A program made the translations under genes and the position numbers. From NCBI GenBank assembly GCA_018894105.1, contig CM032127.1:30930369-30994368 (forward strand): a DNA stretch of 64,000 nucleotides, given 5' to 3'. The notes below the pieces were generated by a model. The model was not told where the DNA came from. It did no database searches and was given only the letters and a program-made list of their open reading frames with translations. Positions within the stretch are counted from its first letter, which is position 1; each line of letters opens with the position of its first letter. This document shows, piece by piece, positions 1-12,559 of the stretch. Source of the DNA: Jacaranda mimosifolia. Taxonomy: Eukaryota > Streptophyta > Magnoliopsida > Lamiales > Bignoniaceae.

Positions 1-276
1 GGTTAGCTTCCTTCTCGCACTTTGGGGATCGTGTTTTGTAAATATATAAACTTTCAAAATAAATTGTTGGGATAAAAAAATTGGAAAATATCACTTACAA
101 TTGAAATCTTGAAAAAAAAAATATCACTTACCATTGAAATCTTTAATAGTCAATTCTTTGGATTTGATCATTTAAATTATAAATTTGACATTTTATAAGT
201 TTCACAACATAATTTTATTAAAATTTTACCTTTTCAAAAATATCTAAAAAATTATAATATTTTTAATAGAGTAATC
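1..276. other. AT-rich intergenic DNA, no gene seen
   Basis: Strongly AT-rich sequence without a supportable reading frame. A short direct duplication of a TATCACTTAC-type segment lies near 80-150. Nothing else was recognised. Confidence 0.6.
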
Positions 277-619
277 AAGGTTATGTTTGGTTATGTTTTT
301 TGTTTGATTTTATTATGTGTTTTGGGATAATGAATTATTCGAGAATGTGAAAGTTATTTTTTGGTATGTTTGTTTATATTTTGAAGGAGACATGTTTTAC
401 TGTAACAATTAAATCAATGTGTTTTTGTTGGGTTTTTGGGTGAAAATAAAATTGAGTGATTTTTTAATATTAGAATAATAATAAAATATATAATGTATAT
501 GTAATATATATATATGTATATATTAAAGAATGTACGTTTTTGGAAGGAAAATGAAAATATTTTTGATTATGTTTCCCCAAAACAATATTGTTCTGGGGCT
601 CATAACCAAACAAAGACCA
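277..619. mobile_element. Putative 343 bp MITE-like element
   Basis: The ends form an imperfect inverted repeat of about 18 bases: the left end reads AAGGTTATGTTTGGTTATG and the right end reads CATAACCAAACAAAGACCA, its near reverse complement. A 7 bp direct repeat AGTAATC flanks it (270-276 and 620-626), which would fit a target duplication of the 7-8 bp hAT type. There is no coding capacity. The right-end sequence recurs inside the neighbouring ~120 bp tandem repeat, so the true right border is uncertain. The superfamily is an inference. Confidence 0.45.
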
Positions 620-753
620 AGTAATCTATTATATTAAACTCAATTAAAAAATTTTATTTTTTCTTTCACAAAAACTCTAAAATTTTAATTAGCCATTTGT
701 CTCTCTATTGTTATGGGGCAACATAACCAAACAAAGCCCAAGTAATTTATTAT
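595..753. repeat. ~120 bp tandem repeat, left part (MULE-A target)
   Basis: The word GGGGC(T/A)..CATAACCAAACAAAG starts at 595 and again at 715, and its next copy is at 12804 once MULE-A is removed. That gives a period of 120-121 bp. Each unit runs through an AT-rich core with CTCTAAAATTTTAA and ends in AAGTAATTTATTAT. The last nine bases, ATTTATTAT (745-753), are the left target-site duplication of MULE-A. Confidence 0.75.
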
Positions 754-910
754 GGGACACTTATTTAAAAGTACCAAACACACTTTCCACTTTTGTGATC
801 AGTCCCCACTTGATTTTTGCTAGAAAAAACTCCCTAGTTTTGTTAAAAGTTTAGAGATCACTCCCCACTCACTTGATTTGACAAAAATGCCCTTAAGTAT
901 AATATTTTTC
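754..910. repeat. MULE-A left terminal inverted repeat region
   Basis: It begins GGGACACTTATTTAAAAG and contains two spaced CCCCAC blocks. The same blocks, in order, are found in inverted form at 12560-12712. The matching end of MULE-B (12899-13050) is nearly the same sequence, which supports the assignment as an element end. Confidence 0.75.
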
Positions 911-1153
911 ATTCATTTTTTCTCACTTCTTCTTCATCCGGACAAGCAAATAGTAAACCATATCATACCAAAAACAGAAAGAACAGAAAAAACGCAACAA
1001 GCTCCACGACGGGAACGAGAATAACGTCAGAGCCAAAAACCACCAACCCGACAACTGCGTTGTCTTCTTCTCTTTTTATTTTCATCATTTCGGGTTTCAT
1101 CTTCTTCTCAGTTTTATCTCAATTGCTTCTGAGTTTCTTATATTTTTCCGACA

Positions 1154-4100
1154 ATGTCAACCAGTAGTGAAGCAAGTGTGCTCAATCAAGTCTTGGGGAG
1201 TTGCCGCTACAAAGACCAGCTCAATATAATGTTAATTAAAGATAGTATGACTTTAATGGATATGTACATTAATCTCGCAAGAAAATGGAGTGAAATCAAC
1301 GCCGAGCACTTCAGTTTGCAATATATAGCTCTACATCAAAGAGTACGTGAGTTTAACTGATGACGATGATGTCATGAATATGGTCTTACTGCATTTGACA
1401 TTGAAGATGAACATTGTTGACATCCTGGTAAACTAAAAGGATGAATCAAGCAGCAGAGAAAAGAAGAGCATTGATGTTTTAAGGTAATATTTCTACAGAA
1501 TCTAAATTGTAATCAATTTGTAAAGTTTTGTACTTGAAGTGTTCCGAAATTGCACTCTGTTTATTTGAAAATCTTTCTGTACTTGTAGCGTTCTACATTA
1601 TACTTCATTGCAGTTAACATTGTACTTCATCTCACAAAAATTATACTTTATTATGTAAGTTTTATACTTCAAGTGTTCTACTAAAGGATTATCTAAAATT
1701 ATACTGCAACTTGTAGAGGTTTATACTTGAAGTGTTTCCAAATTGTACGTAATCTATACAAAATTATACTTTCTGTTTTCTGAAATTATTCATTTAACCA
1801 AAACTGTACTGAGTTGGTAGGGTTTTATACTTCAATTGTTCAGAAATTGTACTTAATTTTACACAAATTTGTACTCCAGTTATCTAAAATTGTACTTCAT
1901 TTCACTAAAATTGTACTCTATTATTTAAGTTTTATACTTCAAAGTGTTCTACTAATTGATATCTAAAGTTATACTGCTATTGCTAACGGTTTATACCTGA
2001 AGTGTTCAAAAACTGTACTTCTTTTTATTCAAAATTGTACTTCAATTTTTTGAGATTATACTTTATTTTACAAAATCTTTACTTATTTATTGAAGGTCTA
2101 TATTTTAAGGGTTATATTTATCGATTATCCAAAATACACTGCAGTTGCTAGGGCTTTATACTTCAAGAGTTTGAAATTGTACTTCACTTTATCTAAAATT
2201 GTACATTTATTTTCTAAAATTATATTTTCTTTTGTACTTCATTTTATAGAAACCTATACTCTTTTCATTGAAGTTCTATACTTCAAGTGTCCTAAATTGT
2301 ACGTCATTTTATATAAACTTGTATTTCAATTATCTGAATCTACTATTTGACTTTCATGTTTTCTACTAATAAATTATCCAATTTGTACTGAAATTGTTAA
2401 GGTTTTATACTTCAAGTGTTCAGAAATCGTTCCTCACTTAATCAAAAATTGTACTTCTATTTTTTAAAATTATACTTCATTTTATTTAAATTTGTACTCT
2501 TGTCATTGAAGTTCTATACTTCAGGTATTCCCAAAATGTACTTCATTTTACCTAAACATGTAATTCATTTATTGAAGTTCTATAATTCAAGTTTTGAAGT
2601 TGTACTTCATTTTATCTGAACTTGTACTTCAATTATCTGAATTTATTATTTAATTTAGAAGCGACTACAAATGGATTATCAAAAAATTATACTGCAATAG
2701 CTAAAGTTTTATACTTCAGGAGTTCTGAAATTGAACTTTACATTATCTAAAATTGTACTTCGATTTTCTGAACTTATATTTTAGTTCTTAATAATTTCAC
2801 CTAAATCTGTATATTCTTTTCATTGAAGTTCTATACTCCAGGTATTCTAAAATTGTATTTCACTTTGTTTAATATTGTACTTCAATTTTTTGAAATCATA
2901 CTTTATTTTATACATCATTTTACCGAAACTTGTACTTCATTAATTAAAGTTCTATACTTCAAATGTCTGAAGTTGTACTTCATTTTATCTGAACTTGTAC
3001 TTTAATTATCTGAACCTATTATTTAATTTTTAAGCGTCTACTAATGTATTATCTAAAAATTATACTCCAATAGCTAAGGTTTTATACTTCAATTGTTTGA
3101 AATTGTACTTCACTTTATATAAAATTGAACTTAGATTTTTCGAAACTTAACCTAAATCTGTATTCTTTTCAATGAAATTCTATACTTTAGGTGTTATCAA
3201 ATTGTACTTCACTTTGTCTAAAATTATATTTCTATTTCTTTAAATTATACTTCATTTTATACATCACTTTACCTAAACTTGTACTCCATTCATTGAAGTT
3301 CTATACTTCAAGTGTCCGAAATTGTACTTCACTTTATCTGAAGTTGTACTTCAATTTTCTGAATCTATTATTTAATTTAGAAGCAACTACGAATGGATTA
3401 TCAAAAAATTATACTGCAATAGCTAAAGTTTTATACTTCAGGAGTTCGAAATTGTACTTCAAATTATCTAAAATTGTACTTCGATTTGCTGAACTTATAT
3501 TTCAGTTCTTACATAATTTCACCTAAATCTGTATATTCTTTTCATTGAAGTTCTATACTTCAGGTATTCTGAAATTGTATTTCACTTTGTCTAATATTGT
3601 ACTTCAATTTTTTGAAGTCATACTTCATTTTATACATCATTTTACCGAAACTTGTACTCCTTTCATTAAAGCTCTATACTTCAAATGTCTGAAGTTGTAC
3701 TTCATTTTATCTGAACTTGTATTTTAATTATCTGAACCTATTATTTAATTTTTAAGCGTCTACTTTGCGGTCTACTTTTAAGGAGTTCAAAATTATGCTT
3801 AAGAATTATGCAGTGTCTACTTTGCGGTCGTTTAAATACAAGAAAAATGACAGCAAAAAAATCATAGCCGTTTGCAGTGATGAAGATTGCAAATGGAGAA
3901 TCTATGCATCAAAGCATGAAGCTGATAAATTATTTGGCATTCGAAAATGCAATCTAGAGCACACATGTGGTGAGGCTAATCTTCGGACAAGGGAACATCC
4001 TAAAGCCGATTCCGCTTGGGTTGCTAATGTATTGAAGGATAAATTGAGATCAGAGCCATGTTATCGGCCCTCTACCATACTGAAAGATATTCACAGAGAA

Positions 4101-5550
4101 TACGGTGTGGAACTTAGGTACCATAAAGCATGGATGGGTAAGGAATTAGCTATGCATGACATCCATGGAGCTGAGAAGGGATCTTATGATAAGTTGAGGT
4201 GGTACTGTGATGCTGTGAATAGGACAAACCCTGGAAGTATTGCAGACTGTGAGATTGACCCAATCAGTCAAAAATTTCGTCGGCTATTTATATATTTCAG
4301 TGCCTGCCTTCTTGGTTTTCTCAGGAGATGCAGACCATTGATATTCTTGGACGGACCCATATTAAAAATAAATACAAAGGAGTCTTACTCAACGCTGTCA
4401 GTAAGGATGCTAATGATGACTTATTCACGATAGCATATGCAGTTGTTGACTCTGAAAATGATATTAATTGGGAGTGGTTCTACTTTAAGCTGAGAAGTGT
4501 CTTAGATTCTGAATATCTGCCTGGCTTATCAGGGTTTACTTTCTTCTCCGATGGACATCCAGGTCTTCTTAAGGCCCTCCCCATGATGTTTCCCGGTAGC
4601 CACCATACATATTACTTGAGACACTTAGTGGATAACTTTAAGAAACAAGTAAGTGTACTCTATCTTTGTTTGTGAGACAATTATGTGAAATAAACTCTAC
4701 TTCATAACAATAAGTACATTACTATTCTATTATTTTTAATTCAGGTATTAAAGAAGGTCTACATAACAAGAAACATTGGTGTTCTGTTTTTATGAAAGCT
4801 GCATATGCGCCTACAAGGCATGAGTATACCCGACATATAGACAGCATGTTGGAGTCAATGCCGCTTGCCAGAGACTTTCTTATGCAGTCTGACCCACCAT
4901 GTTAGGCAAATTCCTTATTTAGTGGAGATCAATGGGGGGTAATAAACAATAATCAAGCAGAAAGTTGGAATAATTGGGTTAAACCAGCTTGATTTATGCC
5001 AGTTGCAGCTATGGTTGATCACATGCGCATGCATGATAGACGAGAAGAATCTCATAAGATGGTTGGTCAATTATGTCCCAAGCAAGAGAAGAAGTTGGCA
5101 ATCAATCATATGCGTTCTCGTAACTTAAAAGTTGTCATGTCTAGCGGTTGGAGCTTTGAGGTGATTGAGCAAGATAAATTGTATGTTGTAGATTTACATA
5201 GCAGAGTTTGTTCGTGCGGAGCATGGCAGATTGATAAAATACCATGCAGATATGCTTGTGCTTGTATCGAGTCAAAGTCACTTTCACCGTATGACTTCAG
5301 CGATCAATACTACAGAGTTGAGATGTATCAACAAGCATACCAGGCAGTTATAAACCCTATTCCTACATTTGATATACAAATGTTCCCTGTATATGATGAT
5401 GACATCATTCATGCACCTGATTGTCGATCTCAGCCTGGGCGTAGAAGGACACAGAGGATTCCATCACAGATTGGGAAACGTGTAATTAAGTGTAAAAGGT
5501 GTGGTAGAATGGGGCATAATCGTCGAACTTGCAAAGAATCAGTAAACTAG
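1154..5550 (+). pseudogene. mudrA-like: MULE transposase (mudrA-like), degenerate
   Basis: Exon 1 (1154-1427) encodes an N-terminal region with MYINLARKWSEINAEHFS and a DDDDVMNMVLLHLTLKMN segment after a frameshift near 1342. A GTAAAC donor follows at 1428. A ~2.3 kb minisatellite intron separates it from exon 2 (about 3755-4647), which has a MuDR-type zinc region (CSDEDCKWRI...HTC). The DDE catalytic core shows LDG near 4350, SDGHPG near 4550 and NNNQAESWNN near 4950. A short intron spans about 4650-4743. The C-terminus has a SWIM-like finger, CSCGAWQIDKIPCRYACA, and a CCHC knuckle, CKRCGRMGHNRRTC. Breaks: a 1 nt frameshift near 4353, an in-frame TAG near 4903 and an in-frame TGA near 4990. 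In the SWIM finger the usual histidine (C-x-H) is tyrosine. The acidic catalytic residues themselves are still visible. Confidence 0.88.
1483..3754. repeat. Minisatellite filling intron 1 of the MULE-A transposase
   Basis: Dense imperfect repetition of TTGTACTTCA, TTATACTTCA and ATTTTATCTAAA-like words. A higher-order unit is marked by GGATTATC-AAAA-TTATACTGCAAT, seen near 2370, 2675, 3045 and 3395, so the large period is about 300-370 bp. Open frames within it are low-complexity Y/F/L/K/S strings and are not genes. MULE-B has the same array at the same position, with units about 245-260 bp apart. Confidence 0.85.
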
Positions 5551-5880
5551 TTAACTTTTGTACCTCAATACGGGATAATTGTACTTGATTTCTTCACATT
5601 TGCGCCTCACTCGGGCAATGAAGTAGGTGATTTAGCGTGAAATTAGCATTCTTGCATGTTGTCTGAGACATAGTTAACTTTTGTACCTCAATACGGGATA
5701 ATTGTACTTGATTTCTTCGCATTTGCACCTCACTTGGGCAATGAAGCAGGTGATTTAGCGTGAAATTAGCATTCTTGCATGTTGTTCGAGACATAGTTAA
5801 CTTTTGTACCTCAATACGGGATAATTGTACTTGATTTCTTCGAATTTGCGCCTCACTTGGACAAATTTGTACTTAATATC
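5550..5880. repeat. 123 bp tandem repeat downstream of transposase
   Basis: Three near-identical starts of GTTAACTTTTGTACCTCAAT occur at about 5550, 5673 and 5796. Each unit carries TTGTACTTGATTTCTTC and GATTTAGCGTGAAATTAGCA. MULE-B has a more diverged version at 15100-15660. Confidence 0.85.
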
Positions 5881-6119
5881 TTGGTATTTTTACTAATATT
5901 TTTGAATTGAAATTTTTTCAAAGATTTGATTTTTAATTCTTGGTAATTAATAACCAAACTATTGAAGTATGTGTCCAATATTTATCATATGAATAAAATA
6001 ATATTAAAATTTTTAAGTTGTTAATCACTAGTGTTTAACGGATGAATGTTATCAATCGCAGTAATGAAAGAATACTTATGCTTTCAAAGATGTAACGAAA
6101 TGAGAATTTGACGATGCTA

Positions 6120-6690
6120 TCCACCCTATCATCCGTACAAATTTGTACTTCACCAGATTCGACAATCTCAAATTATTGTACTTGCCCATCATTACAATTA
6201 TTGGAGAATAATTATTCAATTTGAATAAGTGTACTTCAAGGAAACAAATCTTATACTTGGATTGTCCGATTTTGTACTTCATATCTCCAGAATTGTACTT
6301 CATTCCCTGATTTGTACTGTGTTTCCCGTGAATTGTACTCAAGATCCCCGCCTTGTTTCAATTGAATTTAAGTGTTCTTCAGCGACAAACATTTTATACT
6401 TTCTTTGTTTCGGGTTTGTACCTCATTGCCCTCAAAATGCACTCAAATCTGCAACCCAGTTTCAATTGAATTGAAATGTACTTCAATGAAGCACATTTTA
6501 TACTCTGTTTATCTGAATTTGTACTTTGTTTCCCATGAATTGTACTCAAGATCCCCACCTTGTTTCAATTGAATTTAAGTGTTCTTCAGTGAGACACATT
6601 TTATACTTTCTTTGTTCTGGGTTTGTACCTCATTTCCCCTGAATTGTATTCAAATTCCCCATCCAGTTTCAATTGAATTTAAGTTATAAA
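6120..6690. repeat. ~104 bp tandem repeat in the middle of MULE-A
   Basis: The word TTTCAATTGAAT starts at 6356, 6460, 6563 and 6667, giving a period of 103-104 bp. Units contain AAGTGTTCTTCAG, CATTTTATACTTTC and a TTGTAC..CATT segment. A diverged flank precedes them. The same family with the same period forms 16000-17010 in MULE-B. Confidence 0.82.
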
Positions 6691-7867
6691 TAATTAATGA
6701 AAAATTACACTTACATACAAAATAATATTATAAACAAATTATGCTTCAATTTACACATGTATTTACATACAAGTGATTCAAATCCTAGCATTTTCACGAC
6801 TTAATATTGTATATGCCATTTTCGCACGATATTTATCAATTTCAATTATTCTAGCATCCCTCCAGAACTCGGGGGTGTCTCTAGCAAAACATTCTACCCA
6901 AAGGCATACATAGACACCACAATCCACTGTACCCACTTGTTGCCTGCCTTTTCTCGACTTTATCTATTTATCCACACGACTCCCCAATGAAAGCTTTATG
7001 TACCAAAAATAGAATGAAGCCTACAAAAATATTGATCAGTTGTTGACTCCCTAATTTATGAAGAAATCATAGGGAAAGAAAGCAAACTTACAATGGCAAT
7101 AGCTATCGGTTTATATCTGGCGGCCATTATTGAATTCATGTATAAGAAAGAACGAGTCGAGGTGTTGAGGACAACCAAGAACCAGTGCTGGCACCGGCAA
7201 ATCGGTAGGATTATGTAACGACACTCGTTTAAAACATCCACCGTGAGCTCTTCTAAGTCTGTACAGGTGAAGTTGTTCAGTTTAAGCTTCAACTCCACAA
7301 ATTCTTCATCCGTAATATCCTTGATGTTGCGTTCCTCTAGTCAGTCTAATATATCAGCCTATGAAGTATAAAACAAATGGTTAGACTCATTTGTCACCGT
7401 GAATTAAATTAAGTTAGGAAACTGCCACATACCTACGCTAGTGAGGATGTAAACCACACCTTGTGGTGACACTTCTTCCTGAAAGATGGGCTGCATAATA
7501 TCGACATGTGACAGTCCACTATGTCACCGGTAAGTTTTTCTCCAAATAAGAGCTCACAAAAGTTTTGTCCATCCAGAAACTATCTTGCTCCTTCCCATAC
7601 AGTCACCCTACACAATTGTTAATTGTTAGTTCAGATACCAATTTATCCAACAGAAAAATAATAAGCAAATTTTGTTACCTCAAATTATCTCTTCTGACAA
7701 AGTTATCGATGACTTCTCGCTCTTCTACTGGAATAAGAGCAAGACCTCTATAATCAGTCCTTCCTTTATAGGGATCGGCCACTTCAGTCTTTGGGATGGT
7801 TGGTTCATCTGCCACCTCGAGTGGTTCATCTGCCACCTGGATTGGTTCATCTGCCACCTGGGGTACA

Positions 7868-8660
7868 AAACACAACACATAGGTACAAAGTATCAACTAT
7901 TGAAATAGAAAATATAAGCACATGAAGTACAGATATCACCAACATGGAGTACAAAAATTAAGCACGTTAGGTATAAAGTGTCAATTGTTGAAGTAGAAAA
8001 GATAAGCACATGAAGTACAGACATCACCAATATGGTGTACAAAATAAAATAACATTAGGTATAAAGTGTCAACTATTGAAGTAGAAAATATCAGCACTTG
8101 AAGTACAAATATCACCAACATGGTGTACAGAACTCAAGAACATTAGGAATAAAGTGTCAACTATTGAAGTAGAAAAGATCAGCACTTGAAGTACAAATAT
8201 CACCAACATGGTGTACAGAACTCAAGAACATTAGGAATAAAGTGTCAACTACTGAGGTAGAAAAGATTAGAACTTGAAGTACAGATATCACCAACATGGA
8301 GTACAAAAATTAAGCACATTAGCTATAAAGTGTCAACTATTGAGGTAGAATAGATCAGCATTTGAAGTACAGATATCACCAACATAGTGTACAAAACTCC
8401 AGCACATTAGGTATAAAGTGTAAAGCACAGAAGTGCAAATATCACCAACATGGAGTACAAAACTCAAGCACATTAGGTATAAAGTGTAAAGCACAGAAGT
8501 ACATATATCACCAACATGGAGTACATAACTCAAGCACAATAGGTATAAAGTGTCAACTATTTAAGTAGAAAAGATCAACACATAAGTGCAAGTATCACCA
8601 ACATGAAGTATAAGACATCATCCATTAAGTGCAAATATCAACCAATCAAGTATAAGATAT
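7868..8660. repeat. ~88 bp minisatellite in an intron of the Ulp1-like gene
   Basis: About eight copies of a unit with GTACAGATATCACCAACATGG, AGTACAAAACT and TAGGTATAAAGTGTCAACTA. Spacing of the ATCACCAACAT word is near 88 bp, with shorter units near 8400-8520. It lies between the exon ending at 8741 and the exon starting at 7857 on the minus strand. MULE-B has lost it. Confidence 0.85.
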
Positions 8661-10389
8661 CATAACATTTATTACAAACAGACAGTTTACAAATGAAATG
8701 CAAGTAGCAAAAAAATAAAACATTAAGTAGTGTACAACACCTTCTTCTCTTCTTGTTCTTTGTTTTTTCGTGCACGAGGACGAGCACGATAGGTCTTTGT
8801 CACTTGTCTTCCTCTTTTGGCTGGTGTGGTGTTCGGGGGGCTGACAAAATCTGGAGATTTCTGTTTTGGCTTCTTGTCTCCTCGATTGCGTACATTTGTC
8901 ACAATCGAGGACATGACATTTGCCACTTCAATCTCAGATTCCTCGAACTCAGCCGCTTGAATTGGTATATAATATTCTGTCTTCAAAGGTAAGGGGGAAT
9001 CTAAATGATCATGACATTGTTTGGTTCAACTTTCTCCATCCAACATGTCTTCAGAATCATCCCCTTCTTTCTGTGCATCATGTACCAAATTAAGTTCCCC
9101 CTCATGCACATACTCACCAGCTTCCTCCTCAAGCTCCACCCCATTAGTCTCTTCATCAGTTAGATGCTTCTCCTCACCCTGCTCCTTCATTGCCATGTAT
9201 TCGAATGAAGCAATTTTTTCTTTCAATGATTTAATTTCTTCACCTTTCGCTGCAATAATTGCTTCATATATTGTATGATCACAGACATGGACTTCACTGA
9301 TGGCAGTACTGGCAGCCTCTGATTTCTTGATCAAATCTGCCAATTCTAACTCCTCTGGAGCAGGGTTGAGGACTACAACATATTACAATGGAAATAATTA
9401 TCAAATTCAAATTATTATACAAAAAACAAATAATGAATTATTACAATTATTACCATATTTGCTGTAACTTGCTTCAATTTATTCTCTGTCTGCTCTACAT
9501 TTTGTGCGAGTTTGCTATCCTTCCACCGGTAAAAGCGTGGAAACTCAAACAAACTCACTGGTGACGCCAGTGACGGGATGCGTTCATAAACCCATGCCTG
9601 TCATTCATAAATCGAAAAATTATACTCACTTGAATATAAATATAATCAATGTCATTAGAAAAATGAAGCAAACACTTACCATCAAGTCGACTGTACACCC
9701 ATCAATGTACTTCTTTCTTCTTTCTCCACCTACTCCTAAATGGTTCTTCATATCTTGCACAAGAAAACTGTATGCAGCTATACCCCATGCATACAGACCA
9801 ACTCTAGACAAATTGTCCAAGTATGGTAGGAGAAATCGTGGAGTCCAATAATTAGATGTTGGAAACAAAATACAATTAAAAACAAAAACTATGTACAACC
9901 TACAAAAATTATTCAAGTCCTCCACACTATCCTTATATACATACTCCTCAAGTTTTTTTGCTATTTCAGATCTAGTTATATTCTGCAGCTTTCCAGAAAA
10001 AAAGCGGTCAAAGGTTGAAGACTTCAACTTCAATGTTATATCAACAGATTGCCCCACGTGTGGCAACCCTAAAACCATTGAAAATTCAGCTGCAGAAAAA
10101 GGAACCTCAACCCCCTCCGCAAAATGAAATGAGAGCTTTTTTGGGTCAAACCTCCTAACTATAGCTTCAAGCCGAATGAAGCTTGAACTTAACTTAGGCA
10201 TATCCATGTATATATAGAAATGGGTCTTCTTCAATGCATCAAAATGTTTGGACCCCATCTTAGACTTCACAAGCTCCAACTTACTCTGAAAATATTGGGG
10301 GGAGCAACGAGAACATACCTCACAATGTCTTGGCTTTGCTGCAATGAGAAAAAAAAAGTATATAAACAGATAATAAACTAACCCTTTTA

Positions 10390-12080
10390 GATAGAGTGTA
10401 CTACACTTTCAGTTATTCTATACTTCATGCTTGAATTTTTTATATTACAGTTGCTTCTAAAATGTAATGCAGATACACAAATTATATACTAGAGTTCCAT
10501 TTAATGTATACTGCTTGCTTAAAGGTTTTATACTTCAGTTGCTTCTAAAATGTACTGCAAATACAAAAAATATATACTACATTTTCAGTTAATGTATAAT
10601 GCAGGCTTGAATGTTTACGTACTAAGATGCTTCTAAAATGTACTGCATACACTTATGCCTAAAATGTATTGCCAGTTTAAATGCTTTATACTACATTTGT
10701 TTCTAAAATGTACTGCACCTATAAAGATTTTATACTACACTTTTGCCTAAAGTGTACTCCAGATGCTTCTAAAATGTATTGCAGCTATTCAGATTATATA
10801 CTATCTTTTGCCTAATGTATACTGCAAGCTTGAATGTTAAATACTACATACATTTGTTTCTAAAATGCACTCTAGCAACACAAATTATATACTACACTTA
10901 TGATTAAAGTGTACTGTCAGTTTGAATATTTTATACTACATTTTATACTACATCTACAGAGATTTTATGCTACACTTTTGCCTAAAGTGTACTCCAAATG
11001 CCCTAAAATGTACTGCAGCTATGCAGATTATATACTACCTTTTTCCTAATGTGTACTGTAAGTTTGAATGCTTTATACTACATATATGCCTAAAGTGTAC
11101 TGCCAATTTGAATATTTTATACTACATTTGCTTCTAAAATTTGTTTCTGAAATGTACTGCACCTACACAGATTTTATGCTACACTTTTCCCTAAAGTGTA
11201 CTCCAAATGCCCTAAAATGTTCTACAGCTATGCAGATTATATACTACCTTTTCCCTAATGTGTACTGTAAGTTTGAATGCTTTATACTACACATATGCCT
11301 AAAGTTTACTGCCAATTTGAATGTTTTATACTACATTTGCTTCTAAAATGTATTGTACCTACAGAGATTTTATACTACACTTTTGCCTAAAGTGTACTCC
11401 AGATGCTTCTAAAATGTACTGCAGCTATTCAGATTATATACTACCTTTTGCCTAATGTATACTGCAAGCTTGAATGCTTTATACTACATACATTTGTTTC
11501 TAAAATATACTGCAGCAACACAGATTATATACTACACTTACGCCTAAAGTGTACTGTCAGTTTAAATATTTTATACTACATTTGTTTCTGAAATGTACTG
11601 CACCTACAAATATTTTATGCTACACTTTTGCCTAAAGTGTACTCCAAATGCCCTAAAATGTTCTGCAGCTATGCAGATTATATACTACTTTTTCCCTAAT
11701 GTGTACTGCAAGTTTGAATGCTTTATACTACACATATGCCTAAAGTGTACTGCCAGTTTGAATGTTTTATACTATATTTGCTTCTAAAATGTATTGCACC
11801 TACAGAGATTTTATACTAAGCTTTTGCCTAAAGTGTACTCCAGATGCCCCTAAAATGTACTGCAGTTATACAGATTATATAGTACATTTTCCCTAATGTG
11901 TACTGCAAGTTTGAATGCTTTATACTACACTTATGCCTAAAGTGTACTGCCAATTTGAATGTTTTATACTACATTTGTTTCTATGTTACCCAGATTATAT
12001 ACTACACTTTTGCTGATGTGTACTGCATGCTTCGATGTTCTGTACTACAGATAACACACTACCACATTCGAATAGTTTTA
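10390..12080. repeat. Minisatellite in intron 1 of the Ulp1-like gene
   Basis: Imperfect ~90-100 bp units with TTCTAAAATGTACTGCA, CAGATTATATACTACA, CCTAATGTGTACTGCAAG and TTTGAATGCTTTATACTACA. Homologous arrays occupy 17118-18790 in MULE-B. Open frames in this stretch are repetitive Y/C/L/F strings and are rejected as genes. Confidence 0.85.
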
Positions 12081-12559
12081 TAATATAATTTCACCATATA
12101 ATTTCAGTTAAAAAGAAGTATAAAACCCTAAAAGGTGGAGTGCAACTTTAATGAGCTTCAAGTACAAATCAGAACTTCCCATCTCACAATAGAAATCATA
12201 TATATATATCAAATGGGTTCAAGTGTTTTAATAACAAATCAGTGTAACACTGAAAAATCATGGACATTTGAAGTTTCAAATGCGGAACTTCCCTTTGTTC
12301 CTTTTCGTCACTTCTTTTTGTACTTTGCTTCTTCTTGCCGCTGTTTTTCCTTCCATTGTCGCAGAAAAATGGCAGAATTTTTGTTGTTGTTTTTTTTTTT
12401 TTTTAACTTCTTCTTCTTCTTCTCGCGTCAGTGGCAGAGGAATGGTTTCGTGCCCTTTTGTTTTGGCGCTTATAGAAGTCAATTTCAGGCAAAAATATAA
12501 AAAAAAAAGAAAGCGTTCTTCTTAAGAGATAACACATTTCCCATGTATTTTTGTTGTTT

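Larger units (their letters stand above)
6778..12356 (-). pseudogene. Ulp1/C48 peptidase-like gene carried by MULE-A, degenerate
   Basis: Reconstructed exons on the minus strand are roughly: 12356-12290 (basic start MEGKTAARRSKVQKEV), 10338-9680, 9597-9454 (contains YERIPSLASPVSLFEFPRF), 9372-8741 (acidic coiled-coil-like, then a basic tail), 7857-7679 (three VADEP repeats), 7608-7441, 7358-7092 and about 6960-6778. Several junctions have clear GT/AG sites, for example donors at 9679 and 7091. The last two exons carry the C48 core: a His in CQHWFLVVLN, then Q and C in QQVGTVDCGVYV. Where family members have an Asp (D-S after the His strand), this copy reads YMNS. In-frame stops lie near 9026, 7585 and 7340, so it is a pseudogene. 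Exon 10338-9680 resembles the N-terminal domain of plant Ulp1-like transposon proteins. The substrate is unknown. Confidence 0.8.

Noticed and set aside
2090..3727. Several 60-110 codon plus-strand open frames rich in Y, F, L and K
   Set aside because: They are translations of the GTACTTCA minisatellite, repeat the same peptide with drift, and lie in the transposase intron.
7868..8660. CRISPR-like regular array
   Set aside because: Units are contiguous and diverged without unique spacers, and the DNA is a plant transposon intron.
10922..12083. Series of small frames with C, Y, F and L repeats
   Set aside because: Translations of the ~90-100 bp array in the Ulp1-like first intron.
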